Source: Halobacillus litoralis (GTDB lineage: Bacteria; Bacillota; Bacilli; Bacillales; Halobacillaceae). Taken from it: a stretch of DNA of 64,000 nucleotides. The notes under the pieces were generated by a model. That model was not told the origin of the DNA. It made no database searches and was given only the letters and a program-made list of their open reading frames with translations. The DNA lies in the NCBI RefSeq assembly GCF_020524025.1, contig NZ_JAIVKN010000002.1, forward strand, positions 496,001 to 560,000, written 5' to 3'. Of the stretch, positions 25,787 to 36,043 are shown piece after piece. Both the position numbers and the translations under genes were made by a program. The stretch's first letter is position 1. Each line of letters begins with the position of its first letter.

Positions 25787-26455
25787 TTAATTAAATTCTA
25801 TATTACGCAGGATCCCGAGAGCCAGTTCATCATTTTTGTGAAACTTTTTGTTCCAGAATTCTATGTTTACATGATATCTCTTTCCATCATGCATCCGTAG
25901 ACCACTGTACATTCTCTGATCAAAATAGTCTCCCGACACCACATAATCATACTTCTCATCCAAAGCGTTTTCCTTTAAATTAAACTCATTTAAAACCTGT
26001 TCATCACCAGCTAAGTTAGAGGTTATGTAAACTTCAAAGAGTTCTTTTTCTTTCATTGGTTCATTGGTATACCTTCGATCGTAAGCAACCATACTTACCA
26101 TGAATTCAATCCATTCATCTTTACCAGCAGCTGTGAACGCCCCGTTCTCATTATAGGTAACTTCAAAACCTTCAGGAATAAAGATACGTTTTCCTAATTC
26201 CTCATTCAATTGATGCTCTTCCAATACGATTTCTTCACTTTCATCTCCAATATTAAAAGCGAACTCTCGAACAACCTCTTCCTCTTGCGCTTCTACTGTT
26301 CCTGATATATCTTCTTCATGTATATCCGAGCCTGTCTTCTCTTTTTGTTCCTCTCCTTTTACTTCTGCTGCCTTTCCTTCTTTTGTTTCCTCGCCGCAAG
26401 CAGCTACTATAGGAAGCAGCAGAAGCAGTGATAAACTTAAAAACATTTTCTTCAT
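25787..26455 (-). CDS. Putative lipoprotein with acidic linker
   Basis: A 222-aa exported protein: signal peptide MKKMFLSLSLLLLLPIVAAC with lipobox VAAC, a Glu-rich linker (about 22-75), then a folded domain of about 145 residues with no family I recognise. The acidic linker is typical of surface proteins from halophilic bacilli. I selected the ATG at 26453-26455; an ATG/GTG five codons upstream is an alternative sharing the same GGGAG site. It is monocistronic, convergent with the potassium transporter gene. Confidence 0.72.
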   Translation of the reverse strand: MKKMFLSLSLLLLLPIVAACGEETKEGKAAEVKGEEQKEKTGSDIHEEDISGTVEAQEEEVVREFAFNIGDESEEIVLEEHQLNEELGKRIFIPEGFEVTYNENGAFTAAGKDEWIEFMVSMVAYDRRYTNEPMKEKELFEVYITSNLAGDEQVLNEFNLKENALDEKYDYVVSGDYFDQRMYSGLRMHDGKRYHVNIEFWNKKFHKNDELALGILRNIEFN

Positions 26456-26625
26456 CTCATAATCTCCCAACTATTATTTCTTTTTTTATGTTTTATGGGC
26501 GACAGCATCTCCTCTCACTAAAAAGCGATATGGGTCTATCTGCTTATCAATGTTACATAATCCCCCTTTAAAAACAAGATTTTCATTATAGCATGAGAAA
26601 TATCCCCCACAAAACGGTAAAAGCG

Positions 26626-26652
26626 AAAAAGGCCACCCCCACTGGTGACCTT
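26626..26652 (-). terminator. Terminator of the hut operon
   Basis: Minus-strand AAGGTCACC / GGTGGCCTT hairpin followed by TTTTT, directly after hutG. Confidence 0.8.
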
Positions 26653-26657
26653 CATCA

Positions 26658-27596
26658 TTACGTATACATAAACCTCAGTATTACATGAGCGGCCAGACGG
26701 CTGGTCATGTCACGGAAATCCTTGGACGGATCAACCTCGACAATATCCATGGCTTTAACGAGAGGATCCCTGGCCGCTGATGCCACACTGCTTAACAGCT
26801 CACGTCCGGTGAGTCCGCCTGGTCCGATTGCCGGGCAGCCCGGCGCGTACGCTTGATCAACCGCATCCATATCCACAGACAGATAGATTATATCTACGTG
26901 TTCTTTTAATCTCTTAAGTTCTGCTGCTACAATGGGTAAGATTCCGCGTCCTTCCACATCCCCCATAGTATAAACATGAACCCCTTGCTGCCTTGCATAA
27001 TCGGCGTAAGCTTTCGCGTTGGCATAGTCACGAATCCCGATTTGAACCAGATCTTCTCCTCTAACGATCTCTGCTTCCAGCAGGCTTCTAAAAGGGGTGC
27101 CGTTTGTCCTTCCACCATCATTCAGATTCCGCAGGTCATGATGGGCATCCCATTGAATCACACCGACTCTGCCGAACTGTTTTTGAAAAGCCGAGATCGA
27201 AGGAAAGCTGACTCCATGATCTCCGCCAAGCATAATATACCGCTCGCAGGTCTTTGACTCGATCATCTCCCGTACGCTTGTTTCCATGCGTACGAGGTTT
27301 TCCCTACCATCAGTCGGATGGGCGGGAACATCCCCGAAATCCAATACAGGAACATCCGCAAAGTCCCTGTCCCTTTCTCCGGAATAGGTAGTGACAGACC
27401 CAAGTGCCCTCCTTATTGATGCGGGCGCATCTGAAGCAAGCGAAGCAGAGATCGATGACTTGGAAAAAGGAAGGCCGACGATCCCGACCTCACCCTTATC
27501 ACCTGTTTCGTATCGTTTTATCTGTTCGTTTACCTTTGTCGTAAATCGATCTTTAAACACCGGGGCCTTTTTCGGATTGAGATATTTAAAAGACAT
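26658..27596 (-). CDS. hutG: Formimidoylglutamase
   Basis: Last step of histidine degradation: N-formimidoyl-glutamate to glutamate plus formamide. It is 312 aa of the arginase/agmatinase fold, with the binuclear manganese motifs GGDHGVS (about 126-132), DAHHDLR (about 150-156) and SVDMDAVD (about 236-243). The ATG at 27594-27596 lies inside the end of hutI (11-bp overlap), so the two are translationally coupled; AAAGGATG serves as ribosome site. It ends the operon at a terminator; no hutM permease gene follows, unlike in B. subtilis. Confidence 0.93.
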   Translation of the reverse strand: MSFKYLNPKKAPVFKDRFTTKVNEQIKRYETGDKGEVGIVGLPFSKSSISASLASDAPASIRRALGSVTTYSGERDRDFADVPVLDFGDVPAHPTDGRENLVRMETSVREMIESKTCERYIMLGGDHGVSFPSISAFQKQFGRVGVIQWDAHHDLRNLNDGGRTNGTPFRSLLEAEIVRGEDLVQIGIRDYANAKAYADYARQQGVHVYTMGDVEGRGILPIVAAELKRLKEHVDIIYLSVDMDAVDQAYAPGCPAIGPGGLTGRELLSSVASAARDPLVKAMDIVEVDPSKDFRDMTSRLAAHVILRFMYT

Positions 27597-28836
27597 CCGC
27601 GTCCATCCTTTCATACACTTTCCTGCCGTTTTTCCAGACCATTTTCGCGTGATTGGCAGCATAGTGATAAGGGATGTACTGATAATTCGGCACGTCCCAT
27701 AAAACGAAATCGGCCGGTTTTCCTTTTACAATCCTACCTGCTTTCTGTCCGATGGCATGAGAAGCATTGACCGTCACAGCATTCCAAATTTCTTCGGGTG
27801 TCATCTTCATTTTTAACGCAGCTAAGGACATAATCATCTGCAGGTTGTGCGTTACGCAGCTGCCCGGATTAAAATCAGTCGCTAAAGCGACAGCTGCCCC
27901 CTGATCAATCATGGACCTGGCATCGGCATACGTGTCCTTACCTAAGTAAAAGGTCGTACCTGGAAGGAGAACAGCTGTTGTTTCCCCTTCAGCGAGTTGC
28001 TTAATCCCTTGTTTTGATGCGGCGACTAAATGATCAGCCGAAACAGCCCCTAAACCAGCCGCCAATTCTGTTCCGCCTAAAGAGTCAATTTCATCCGCAT
28101 GGATTTTCGTTTGAAACCCAAGTTGGTGAGAAGCTTCCATAAAATGTTTAGACTGTTCAATTGTAAACACGCCTGTTTCACAAAAAATATCAGTAAAGAC
28201 AGCGAGATTTTGTTTTTTGATTTCTGGAAGCATCGCAATCATTTCTTCTAAAAACGCATCGGACTTTCCTTTATATTCAAGAGGAATCGCATGCGGCCCA
28301 AGAAACGTCGAAACAATATCAATGTCTCCCTGCTCATTCAGATGCTTCACAACCTTCAGCTGCTTCCATTCTGTTTCTCTGTCCAACCCATATCCGCTTT
28401 TCGCTTCAAGCGTCGTCACTCCGTGAGCCGCCATCTGTCGGACATGTTTTTTAGCTTTATCAAACAGCTCCGCTTCTGTTTCTTCTCTTGTTGATTTAAC
28501 GGTTGAAAGAATGCCTCCGCCCTGTTTTAAGATATCCAGGTAGGGAACTCCTGCCTGTTTTAAAACCATTTCCCCCTCCCGTGAGCCTCCGAATACGAGG
28601 TGGGTATGAGGATCAACAAGGCCGGGGGAGACGACCTTCCCTTCCGCATCTACTTTTTCACGGGCCGGTAAAGAGGCGCCTTCTTCGTGTGATCCGATCC
28701 ATGCAAAACGACCATCCTTTATTCCAAGTGCCCTTTGTTTTTCTACAGCCAGCTGTTTCATCGCTCCGCCTTTCAAAGGTCCCTGATCCGGCAGCAGCAA
28801 TTGACCGATGTTGGTAATGACGAGGTCATAGATCAT
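27586..28836 (-). CDS. hutI: Imidazolonepropionase
   Basis: Opens the imidazolone ring to formimidoyl-glutamate. It is 416 aa of the amidohydrolase superfamily, with metal ligands in [11 protein letters not shown] (about 73-83), a His in [12 protein letters not shown] (about 240-251) and an Asp in LATDFNPGS (about 316-324). The start codon overlaps the hutU stop by 4 bp (ATGA). Length and motifs match the B. subtilis enzyme. Confidence 0.95.
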   Translation of the reverse strand: MIYDLVITNIGQLLLPDQGPLKGGAMKQLAVEKQRALGIKDGRFAWIGSHEEGASLPAREKVDAEGKVVSPGLVDPHTHLVFGGSREGEMVLKQAGVPYLDILKQGGGILSTVKSTREETEAELFDKAKKHVRQMAAHGVTTLEAKSGYGLDRETEWKQLKVVKHLNEQGDIDIVSTFLGPHAIPLEYKGKSDAFLEEMIAMLPEIKKQNLAVFTDIFCETGVFTIEQSKHFMEASHQLGFQTKIHADEIDSLGGTELAAGLGAVSADHLVAASKQGIKQLAEGETTAVLLPGTTFYLGKDTYADARSMIDQGAAVALATDFNPGSCVTHNLQMIMSLAALKMKMTPEEIWNAVTVNASHAIGQKAGRIVKGKPADFVLWDVPNYQYIPYHYAANHAKMVWKNGRKVYERMDADVF

Positions 28837-30500
28837 TGCTTCTTCCTCCTCTGCATCGGGATATCGAGATGATGTTTCTCCGCTTGTTTTACCGCCTCTT
28901 CATACCCAGCATCCGCATGACGGAGAATCCCCATCCCGGGATCTGTTGTAAGTACGCGGCTTAAACGTTCGTCAGCAAGATCTGTTCCATCGGCGACCGC
29001 TACCATTCCGGCGTGGAGGGAATACCCCATCCCAACACCTCCACCATGATGAAAAGAGATCCATGATCCACCGGATGCCGTATTAATTAAAGCATTTAAC
29101 ACCGCCCAGTCTCCTACCGCATCACTTCCATCCTTCATCGCTTCGGTTTCCCGGTTCGGAGAGGCGACAGAACCACAATCCAAATGATCGCGGCCGATCA
29201 CGACGGGGGCTTTTAACTCGCCTTTTTTCACGAGCTCGTTAATCGCAAGACCCATTTTCGCTCTCTGCCCGTATCCCAGCCAGCAGATGCGGGAAGGCAG
29301 CCCTTGAAATTGAACTTTTTTCTGAGCCATATCAATCCATCGAATCAGCTTTTCATCATCTGGGAACAGCTCTTTGATCAGCTGATCCGTCCGGTAAATA
29401 TCTTCCGGGTCACCGGATAACGCCGCCCACCGAAACGGCCCTTTTCCTTCACAGAAAAGCGGGCGGATGTAGGCAGGTACAAAGCCTGGGAAATCGAAAG
29501 CATCTACAACACCATTTTCTAATGCGACCTGCCTGATATTATTGCCGTAATCAAACACCACACTTCCCCGCTTTTGAAAAGCAAGCATCGCTTTGACGTG
29601 TTCAGCCATTGAGGCTGAGGCCAGTTTTGTATAATGAGCCGCATCTTTTCTTCGTAACTTTTCGGCTTCTGCAATGGAATAACCGGATGGAAGATAACCA
29701 TTCAGCGGATCGTGAGCAGACGTCTGATCGGTTACAATATCGATTTGAAAACCTTTTTGTAAGATGGCATGGTGCACATCCACTGCATTACCTAAAAGAG
29801 CAATAGATAAAGCTTCTCCCTTCCGCTTTGCCTCCTCAGCCCATGACAAGGCTTCCTCTAAGGAAGCAGTTTTTTTATCGCAGTAACCGGATTGGATTCG
29901 TTTTGAGATTCGGTCATCATCAACTTCGACGGTAATTACCACACCGCCATTCATCGTTACGGCGAGGGGCTGGGCACCACCCATGCCGCCAAGTCCAGCG
30001 GTGAGTGTAATTGTCCCGCTCAGCGAACCGTCAAAATGCTTTTCTGCTAACGAGGCAAACGTTTCATACGTGCCCTGCAGGATCCCTTGAGAGCCGATGT
30101 AAATCCAGCTTCCCGCTGTCATTTGTCCATACATCATTAATCCTTTGCGATCGAGTTCATGGAAATGCTGCCAGTCCGCCCATTTTGGGACTAGAACGGA
30201 GTTGGACAACAGCACTCTCGGGGCTCTTTCATGAGTACGGAATACGCCCACCGGTTTGCCTGACTGAACCAGCATAGTCTCATCACTTTCCAGCTGCTTT
30301 ATAGTCGCTATAATCGCATCAAACGCTTCCCAGTTCCGCGCTGCTTTCCCAATCCCTCCGTATACAATAAGCTCTTCCGGTTTCTCCGCTACGTCCGGAT
30401 CAAGATTGTTGCACAGCATTCGTAAGACCGCTTCCTGCTCCCACCCCTTACATTCCAGCGTCATCCCTGTTTTTGCTTTGATTTTACGCGAAGTCGACAT
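28833..30500 (-). CDS. hutU: Urocanate hydratase
   Basis: Adds water to urocanate giving imidazolonepropionate, using tightly bound NAD+. It is 555 aa, the normal length, with typical [14 protein letters not shown] (NAD-binding, about 170-183), ARICWLGYG-like SRICWLGYG and the late [16 protein letters not shown] (about 483-498). The start is the ATG at 30498-30500 behind GGAGGAGG, inside the end of hutH (17-bp overlap); the longer frame upstream is only hutH read out of frame. Confidence 0.95.
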   Translation of the reverse strand: MSTSRKIKAKTGMTLECKGWEQEAVLRMLCNNLDPDVAEKPEELIVYGGIGKAARNWEAFDAIIATIKQLESDETMLVQSGKPVGVFRTHERAPRVLLSNSVLVPKWADWQHFHELDRKGLMMYGQMTAGSWIYIGSQGILQGTYETFASLAEKHFDGSLSGTITLTAGLGGMGGAQPLAVTMNGGVVITVEVDDDRISKRIQSGYCDKKTASLEEALSWAEEAKRKGEALSIALLGNAVDVHHAILQKGFQIDIVTDQTSAHDPLNGYLPSGYSIAEAEKLRRKDAAHYTKLASASMAEHVKAMLAFQKRGSVVFDYGNNIRQVALENGVVDAFDFPGFVPAYIRPLFCEGKGPFRWAALSGDPEDIYRTDQLIKELFPDDEKLIRWIDMAQKKVQFQGLPSRICWLGYGQRAKMGLAINELVKKGELKAPVVIGRDHLDCGSVASPNRETEAMKDGSDAVGDWAVLNALINTASGGSWISFHHGGGVGMGYSLHAGMVAVADGTDLADERLSRVLTTDPGMGILRHADAGYEEAVKQAEKHHLDIPMQRRKKQ

Positions 30501-32025
30501 AAGAACCTCCTCCTTCATGAATAGACCGCCATTTATTCCAATCGTACGACCCGGATGTAAGCCAATGGGCCATGCGCTCAATATCTTTCGCAAACACTCG
30601 ATCCTCCCCTATACTCGGCACCACTTTCCTTGCTTCTTTCCATAGCCCGGCAATAAGCGGAGAAGCCCGCTCCACGCCTCTAAGTTCCAGCGCCTGTAAA
30701 CTGCAGATCAGTTCAATCGCTAATACATTTCCCGCATTTTCAATAACTTCAGCTGCATGACGTGCCCCAATTGTCCCCATACTGACGTGATCTTCCTGAT
30801 TGGCGGAAGATGGGATGGAATCGACACTCGCCGGGTGGGCAAGAGTTTTATTTTCGGATACTAAAGAGGCAGCTACATATTGTAGAATCATTGCTCCTGA
30901 CTGAAGACCGGGATCGGCACTTAAAAAGGGCGGAAAATCATTGAGCTGCGGATTAACAAGCCGCTCTACCCGGCGCTCGGAGATACTGGCAAGTTCACTG
31001 ACAGCAATTTTCAAAAAATCCATAGCAAGAGCGATTGGCTGCCCGTGGAAATTCCCCCCTGAGACGACTACTTTCCCATCGTCCAAAATCAGCGGATTAT
31101 CGGTCGCCGCATTCATTTCAATCGTCAGTTTTTCCCTCACATAGGCAAGCGTCTGCCACGTCGCGCCATGAACCTGCGGGATGCACCTCAGGGAATAAGC
31201 ATCCTGCACCCGCTTCTCCCCTTGAAATGTCATCAACTGACTGCCATGAATTAAATGCCGGATCCGCTCTGCTACGGCCATTTGTTCTGGATATCCCCTT
31301 GCCTTGTGAATGCTTGGGTGAAAAGCATCACGAATCCCTTCCAGTGCCTGCAGAGTCATGCTTGCTGTCCAGTCACATTGGACAGCCAATCGTTCCGCTT
31401 CTATATAATTGATCACCCCGACCGCTGTCATCGCCTGTGTTCCATTTATGAGTGCGAGTCCTTCTTTCGCTTTTAAAACTAGGGGCTCAATCAAAAGCTG
31501 CTTGTATACTTCGGAGGTGGATTGGTGCTTCCCCTCATACACCACCTCCCCTTCTCCCATAAGGACCAAGGCTAAATGGGCCAGCGGCGCGAGATCACCT
31601 GATGCGCCGAGCGATCCTTGTGAAGGTATAACAGGATGTATCTTTTTATTAATCAAGAGCTGCAGGCGTTTCACTACCCCTTCTCTCACTCCAGAAAGAC
31701 CTTTTAAGAGTGCATTTAAACGCAGGACCATCATTGCCCGGCTGACGATTTCAGGAAAAGGTTTCCCTACGCCGCATGCATGAGAACGGATTAAGTGCTG
31801 CTGCAGGGCATCGACATCTTGTATATCAATGCGGACATCACTCAGTTTTCCAAAACCCGTGTTGATGCCGTAAACCGTATGATTTTTACGTACGATTTCT
31901 TCAACAGTCTCCCGGCTTGCCCGAACATGAATCAAGCTGCTCTCTGACAACTGGACAGGCTCAAGGTCGTAACATATCGATCTCATCTGTTCGATCGTCA
32001 ATCCATGTCCATGTAATTCGATCAT
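30484..32025 (-). CDS. hutH: Histidine ammonia-lyase
   Basis: Deaminates L-histidine to urocanate, first enzyme of the pathway. It is 513 aa. The residues that cyclise into the MIO cofactor are A141-S142-G143 in [14 protein letters not shown], the same numbers as in B. subtilis HutH. Other conserved parts are YGINTGFG (about 52-59) and the late QEDHVSMG (about 386-393). ATG follows AAAGGGGGA. It is preceded by the antitermination hairpin. Confidence 0.96.
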   Translation of the reverse strand: MIELHGHGLTIEQMRSICYDLEPVQLSESSLIHVRASRETVEEIVRKNHTVYGINTGFGKLSDVRIDIQDVDALQQHLIRSHACGVGKPFPEIVSRAMMVLRLNALLKGLSGVREGVVKRLQLLINKKIHPVIPSQGSLGASGDLAPLAHLALVLMGEGEVVYEGKHQSTSEVYKQLLIEPLVLKAKEGLALINGTQAMTAVGVINYIEAERLAVQCDWTASMTLQALEGIRDAFHPSIHKARGYPEQMAVAERIRHLIHGSQLMTFQGEKRVQDAYSLRCIPQVHGATWQTLAYVREKLTIEMNAATDNPLILDDGKVVVSGGNFHGQPIALAMDFLKIAVSELASISERRVERLVNPQLNDFPPFLSADPGLQSGAMILQYVAASLVSENKTLAHPASVDSIPSSANQEDHVSMGTIGARHAAEVIENAGNVLAIELICSLQALELRGVERASPLIAGLWKEARKVVPSIGEDRVFAKDIERMAHWLTSGSYDWNKWRSIHEGGGSYVDFA

Positions 32026-32110
32026 CCATATCCCCCTTTCCTAACGATCTCAGATGCATCCTCCCATTGAGTCCGTGGGAGAATAACTGCACTCATCTGG
32101 TGGATAGGCT

Positions 32111-32153
32111 AAAAAAAGAGACGACAATGGCAGAAATATCCCATTGTCGCCTC
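32111..32153 (-). terminator. Hut leader terminator controlled by HutP
   Basis: Minus strand GAGGCGACAATGG / CCATTGTCGTCTC stem with a 10-base loop then T7, placed between hutP and hutH. UAG/GAG triplets (AATAG, TATAG, ATGAG, ATGAG) lie just before it and into its 5' arm, the kind of motif HutP is known to bind in B. subtilis. HutP with histidine would prevent this hairpin and allow read-through. Confidence 0.8.
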
Positions 32154-32185
32154 CTCATATCTCATGACTATAGGCCACCTATTCT

Positions 32186-32635
32186 TTATATATGATTGAT
32201 GCCGAGTCCAAATGTCTCATGTTCTAAACCTTTTACCGGTGCGCCGATCGTTCCATAAAAAGCAACAGCCACCCATTCTCCTTCTTCCTCTTTTTCATAA
32301 GGTCTGCCACGTACAACAGAAAAACGCAGTCCGACTGTCCGCATCATATTCCCCACTCCAATTTGTCCGCGGGTTACCCCTTGAAGTGCCTCCAAAATGG
32401 CATGGTATAACGCATGCGTTTCCCTGTACACTTCTTGAGATATGATATGATTCCGTTTTGCCGCCGTTTCAACAGCAGCAATTACTTTTTGAACGTCCAT
32501 CGACCCAGCCTTTCCCTGACAGTACTGAACCTCCTCAAGCGATGGATGAAAAGTCTCCAGCTCTTCAGAGGAAAGAGAAGCAAGCAGCATGGCCAGCTTT
32601 CCTATTTTCACTTTTTGTGTCATCGGCTTCCCCAC
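32186..32635 (-). CDS. hutP: Hut operon antitermination protein
   Basis: Histidine- and Mg2+-activated RNA-binding antiterminator, 149 aa. The C-terminal two-thirds contains [38 protein letters not shown] and the highly conserved [16 protein letters not shown] (about 129-144) with the metal- and histidine-binding His residues. The N-terminus is more divergent than in B. subtilis. It is first in the operon. ATG is at 32633-32635. The leader terminator lies directly downstream. Confidence 0.95.
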   Translation of the reverse strand: MGKPMTQKVKIGKLAMLLASLSSEELETFHPSLEEVQYCQGKAGSMDVQKVIAAVETAAKRNHIISQEVYRETHALYHAILEALQGVTRGQIGVGNMMRTVGLRFSVVRGRPYEKEEEGEWVAVAFYGTIGAPVKGLEHETFGLGINHI

Positions 32636-32661
32636 ATTTCTATTCGCTAATAACTAACTAA

Positions 32662-32690
32662 ATTGTAACCGCTTTCTTCCTGGTGTGCAA
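32662..32690 (-). promoter_or_regulatory. Hut promoter with overlapping cre box
   Basis: Minus strand TTGCAC (32685-32690), 17-bp spacer, TACAAT (32662-32667). AGAAAGCGGTTACA (32664-32677) overlaps the -10 and matches the cre consensus at 13 of 14 positions, in line with catabolite repression of hut in bacilli. Confidence 0.7.
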
Positions 32691-32773
32691 GATGCCATGA
32701 TGAAAAACGCGGATTTGGAAACCTTTCAGTCATTTCCAATTTACTCAGTCATATTCTTTAAGATAAGCAGGGG

Positions 32774-34240
32774 GTGGTATGGATTAACCGTGTAGATGTT
32801 CATAGTTATGGAGATTTAACCTATCCGGAAGATATGCAGTCTATTATCCAGGAAGGACTGCCGGCATCAAACGGAGTTTCTAAAAATATCCTTATTGTCG
32901 GGGCAGGAATGGCTGGGTTAGTCGCTGGTTCTTTACTAAAAAAAGCAGGACACAGCGTTAAAATCATTGAGGGAAATGATCGCGTTGGTGGAAGAGTATA
33001 TACATTAAGAGAACCGTTTACAAAAGGACAATACCTTGACGTAGGGGCGATGCGCTTTCCTGATACACATAACCTAACCTTCGAATATATCCGAAAGTTT
33101 AACTTACCCACAAATAAATTCAACAACACCAATGATGTGTTTTTTGTAAATGGAGTGCAGACCACCTATTCCATGTACACGCAAAACCCCAATGTGCTTG
33201 GATTCCCCCTGCTTCCAGATGAACAAGGAAAAACAGCCAAAGAACTCCTTGCACTCGCTGTAAAACCCTATTTGGACTTATATGAGAATGCATCTCCAAA
33301 AGAACAGGAACGTTTAAGGCAGAAATTTGATAACTATTCTTTTGAAGATTTTTTAAGAAATAATCCTATTGGCGTTTCATTGTCACAGGGGGCAATTCGA
33401 AAAGTAAAAGTATTGCTGGGTATTGAAGGATTTCCTGAGCTTTCATTTGTAGATATTTTGTTAGATATTGTAAGGACTGTTTTTAATGAGGATTTAACCT
33501 TTTATGAAATTGCCGGCGGAAACGATTTACTACCACAGGCTTTTCTACCTGGACTCCAATCCAACATTCTCTTTAAAAGGAAAGTCCAGCAGATTATCCA
33601 GCAGAATGAAAGCATATCTGTCGTTGCTTTCAACCGAACAAGCAGAGAGTTTGAAACATTTAAAGGAGATTATGTGATTCTCACAGTCCCTTACTCTGTT
33701 ATGCAGTTCATCGATATCTTTCCATACAAGTCTGTATCCTTTGAGAAATGGAGGGCGATAAAAGAATTAAACTACGTATCTTCTGTGAAGATAGGATTGG
33801 AATTCAAATCGCGGTTTTGGGAAAAAGTTAAAATTGGAAATATACTAACCGATATCCCCCTGAGGTATACCTACACTCCAAATCCTGGTCGTAGAGTGAT
33901 GCTTGGAAGTTACAGCTGGGGGGCAAACGCGAACTTGTGGAATAGTTTACCGGAGAACGAAAGAATTAATGAAGCGCTGTATGGATTATCAAAAATATTT
34001 GGCAGACAAGTCTACGAGGAGTTTGACCGGGGTGCCTCTTACAGCTGGAGTCAAAATGAATTCTCAGCTGGATGCTTTACACTGTTTGCACCGAATCAAG
34101 CTTCTGATTTTGCCGATGACCTCTATTTACCAGAGGGGCGCCTGCATTTTGCTGGTGAACATACATCCACCTTTCATGGCTGGGTGGAAGGTGCCATTGA
34201 ATCAGCTGTCCGGGCAGCCAATGAAGTGAACAAAAGATGA
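32774..34240 (+). CDS. Flavin-containing amine/amino-acid oxidase family protein
   Basis: FAD enzyme that oxidises an amine or L-amino acid, 488 aa. The Rossmann motif is VGAGMAGLVAGSLLKKAGH with the following acidic residue (about 42-65), then GGRVYT (about 72-77), and the C-terminal FAD motif RLHFAGEHTSTFHGWVEGAIESA (about 455-477). There is no signal peptide. The start is uncertain: the GTG at 32774 has AGGGG too close, and an ATG at 32834 is weaker still; an in-frame stop lies at 32759. It is divergent from hut, but a metabolic link is not shown. Confidence 0.82.
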   Translation: MVWINRVDVHSYGDLTYPEDMQSIIQEGLPASNGVSKNILIVGAGMAGLVAGSLLKKAGHSVKIIEGNDRVGGRVYTLREPFTKGQYLDVGAMRFPDTHNLTFEYIRKFNLPTNKFNNTNDVFFVNGVQTTYSMYTQNPNVLGFPLLPDEQGKTAKELLALAVKPYLDLYENASPKEQERLRQKFDNYSFEDFLRNNPIGVSLSQGAIRKVKVLLGIEGFPELSFVDILLDIVRTVFNEDLTFYEIAGGNDLLPQAFLPGLQSNILFKRKVQQIIQQNESISVVAFNRTSREFETFKGDYVILTVPYSVMQFIDIFPYKSVSFEKWRAIKELNYVSSVKIGLEFKSRFWEKVKIGNILTDIPLRYTYTPNPGRRVMLGSYSWGANANLWNSLPENERINEALYGLSKIFGRQVYEEFDRGASYSWSQNEFSAGCFTLFAPNQASDFADDLYLPEGRLHFAGEHTSTFHGWVEGAIESAVRAANEVNKR

Positions 34241-34275
34241 TTCAGTCTCCAATAGTCTATGGTTACAAGAACTAA

Positions 34276-34319
34276 AGAAAGAAGAGTAACAGGTGGAATT
34301 CCGGTTACTCTTCTTCTTT
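34276..34319. terminator. Bidirectional terminator between the oxidase and the DUF624 gene
   Basis: AAGAAGAGTAAC / GTTACTCTTCTT stem with a 13-base loop; its right arm overlaps the stop of the minus-strand gene at 34305. Confidence 0.8.
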
Positions 34320-34997
34320 CTGGTTCCACTTTAAATACAGTCGATAAAAAGCGGAGAACGATAGAAACGCTATGATGGATCCTGTGAAGATTGGAAGGAT
34401 TAAAGGAAAGATATACAAACTGACAGCCAGAATGAACCCTGCGCTGATTGCGACCGTCAGGAACAGCACCGGACTGACAAATGTTGTAGTAAGCGCCTGC
34501 TTCAACAATGACTTCACTTTCATATCGAAGTGCACCATGACAGAGAAGCAGTTGATCGTATACACAAAAAGCAGTATACCAAGGATAAAGAAAACGTTCA
34601 TAAAGAGCGAATTCGTACGGGAGAAATAATAAAGATCCGCAGCCAGTAGCACCCAGAAAGTTGTGAGAATGATTCCAGTTACAAGACTAGCTTTATAATT
34701 CTCTTTATAATAGCTGAGGTACGTGCGGTCCGGTGTTTCCTGGTGATCCTTCCTCACCCACTCCCGCGCCTTGGCGAAAAGAGCTGTCGTTGCAGGGAAA
34801 AAGACCAAAGGCAGAAGGACGACCAAAGGCGGGAGCAGATACCAAAGCTCCTTGTTATCACTGCTGTTTAATAGACTTAGTAAAATAAGCGCAACGGGCA
34901 GATTAAACAAAGCCCACTGTAAATTAGCCAGTGAAAATTTTGCAATCCATTCGCTTACAGCATAAAGTCCGCCTCTAATTCCTGATGTCTGACTCAT
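34305..34997 (-). CDS. DUF624 (YesL-like) membrane protein
   Basis: A 230-aa protein with five to six hydrophobic segments and the DUF624 opening pattern (GGLYAVSEWIAKFSLANLQWALFNLP). Relatives accompany sugar ABC transporters (YesL in the B. subtilis rhamnogalacturonan cluster), so it probably assists the uptake system upstream. A small terminator at 35017-35043 separates it from the isomerase gene, so it may be transcribed by read-through. ATG follows AGGAAGGGG. Confidence 0.82.
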   Translation of the reverse strand: MSQTSGIRGGLYAVSEWIAKFSLANLQWALFNLPVALILLSLLNSSDNKELWYLLPPLVVLLPLVFFPATTALFAKAREWVRKDHQETPDRTYLSYYKENYKASLVTGIILTTFWVLLAADLYYFSRTNSLFMNVFFILGILLFVYTINCFSVMVHFDMKVKSLLKQALTTTFVSPVLFLTVAISAGFILAVSLYIFPLILPIFTGSIIAFLSFSAFYRLYLKWNQKEEE

Positions 34998-35016
34998 AAT
35001 CTTCCCCTTCCTTTTT

Positions 35017-35043
35017 GAAGAAAACCCCTCAGGACGAGGGGTC
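35017..35043 (-). terminator. Terminator or attenuator before the DUF624 gene
   Basis: ACCCCTC / GAGGGGT hairpin with 5-base loop followed on the minus strand by TTTTCTTC. Confidence 0.65.
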
Positions 35044-35054
35044 TTCCTTGTATC

Positions 35055-36023
35055 TTAGGCCCACCACATCTCTGTAGCCGGCTCTTCAATTATTACTGTT
35101 TTCAGGTTCTTAACTGCGGCGTTAAAGCCCTCATTGATCGACATAATCGGGTCCTCATGTTCAATGCTGACCACATAATCGTAGCCATACGTCCGCAGAG
35201 CACTGATAATATTGGACCATTCCTGTGTCCCATGGCCATACCCGACAGAACGGAAGCTCCAGGCTCTTGTCTGCACAGCTGCGTAATTCTGCATATCCGT
35301 TAAGCCGTACATATTCACATTGTCCTGATCAATGTACGTGTCTTTAGCGTGGAAATGGTGAATGGCATTTTCTTTTCCTAGAATCTTAATCGCCGCTACC
35401 GGATCAATTCCCTGCCACCACAAATGACTTGGATCAAGATTGGCACCGATCGCCTCACTTGTCGCTTCACGAAGTTTCAGCATCGTGTAAGGGGTGTGAA
35501 CAAGAAAACCTGCGTGCAGCTCAAGGCCGATTTTGACATTATGCTCTTCAGCAAACTTTCCTTGTTCTTTCCAGTACGGGATAAGTTTCGTGTTCCACTG
35601 CCATTCTAACACATCGGAATATTCCGGCGGCCATGGGGTAACCGGCCAGTTTGGTGCGGTGTCATTCTCAGAACCTCCAGGAGTACCAGAGAATGTATTG
35701 ACTACCGGAACCCCCATAAGACCAGCTAATCGTACCGTCTTCACAAAAGTTTCGTGTGATTCCTCAGCAAATGCCCGGTCAGGTGAAATCGGGTTTCCGT
35801 GACAGCTGAAGGCACTGATGGTTAATCCACGTTCATGCACCTTATCTAAATACTCCTTGCGCTTTTCTTCACTTTCAAGAAGTTCATCCAGGTTACAATG
35901 GGCACTGCCGGGATAGCCTCCTGTCCCAATTTCTACTGCCTGCAGTCCAGACGCTTTGGCGTGATCCAGCATTTCTTCAAAGGATTGATCAGAAAATAGT
36001 ACGGTAAATACACCTAATTTCAT
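35055..36023 (-). CDS. Sugar phosphate isomerase/epimerase-like TIM-barrel protein
   Basis: A 322-aa member of the xylose isomerase-like (AP_endonuc_2) superfamily. It begins MKLGVFTVLFSDQSFEEMLD. Expected metal ligands are the Glu in KIGLELHAGF (about 165-174), the Asp in GANLDPSHLWW (about 194-204), the His in HHFHAKDTY (about 223-231) and the late Glu in VVSIEHEDP (about 287-295). It is the last enzyme of the ThuA/oxidoreductase operon, 20 bp after the second oxidoreductase gene. Relatives include 3-keto-glycoside-cleaving enzymes as well as isomerases, so the reaction is open. Confidence 0.85.
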   Translation of the reverse strand: MKLGVFTVLFSDQSFEEMLDHAKASGLQAVEIGTGGYPGSAHCNLDELLESEEKRKEYLDKVHERGLTISAFSCHGNPISPDRAFAEESHETFVKTVRLAGLMGVPVVNTFSGTPGGSENDTAPNWPVTPWPPEYSDVLEWQWNTKLIPYWKEQGKFAEEHNVKIGLELHAGFLVHTPYTMLKLREATSEAIGANLDPSHLWWQGIDPVAAIKILGKENAIHHFHAKDTYIDQDNVNMYGLTDMQNYAAVQTRAWSFRSVGYGHGTQEWSNIISALRTYGYDYVVSIEHEDPIMSINEGFNAAVKNLKTVIIEEPATEMWWA

Positions 36024-36043
36024 ATAACATTCTCCTCCACTCT

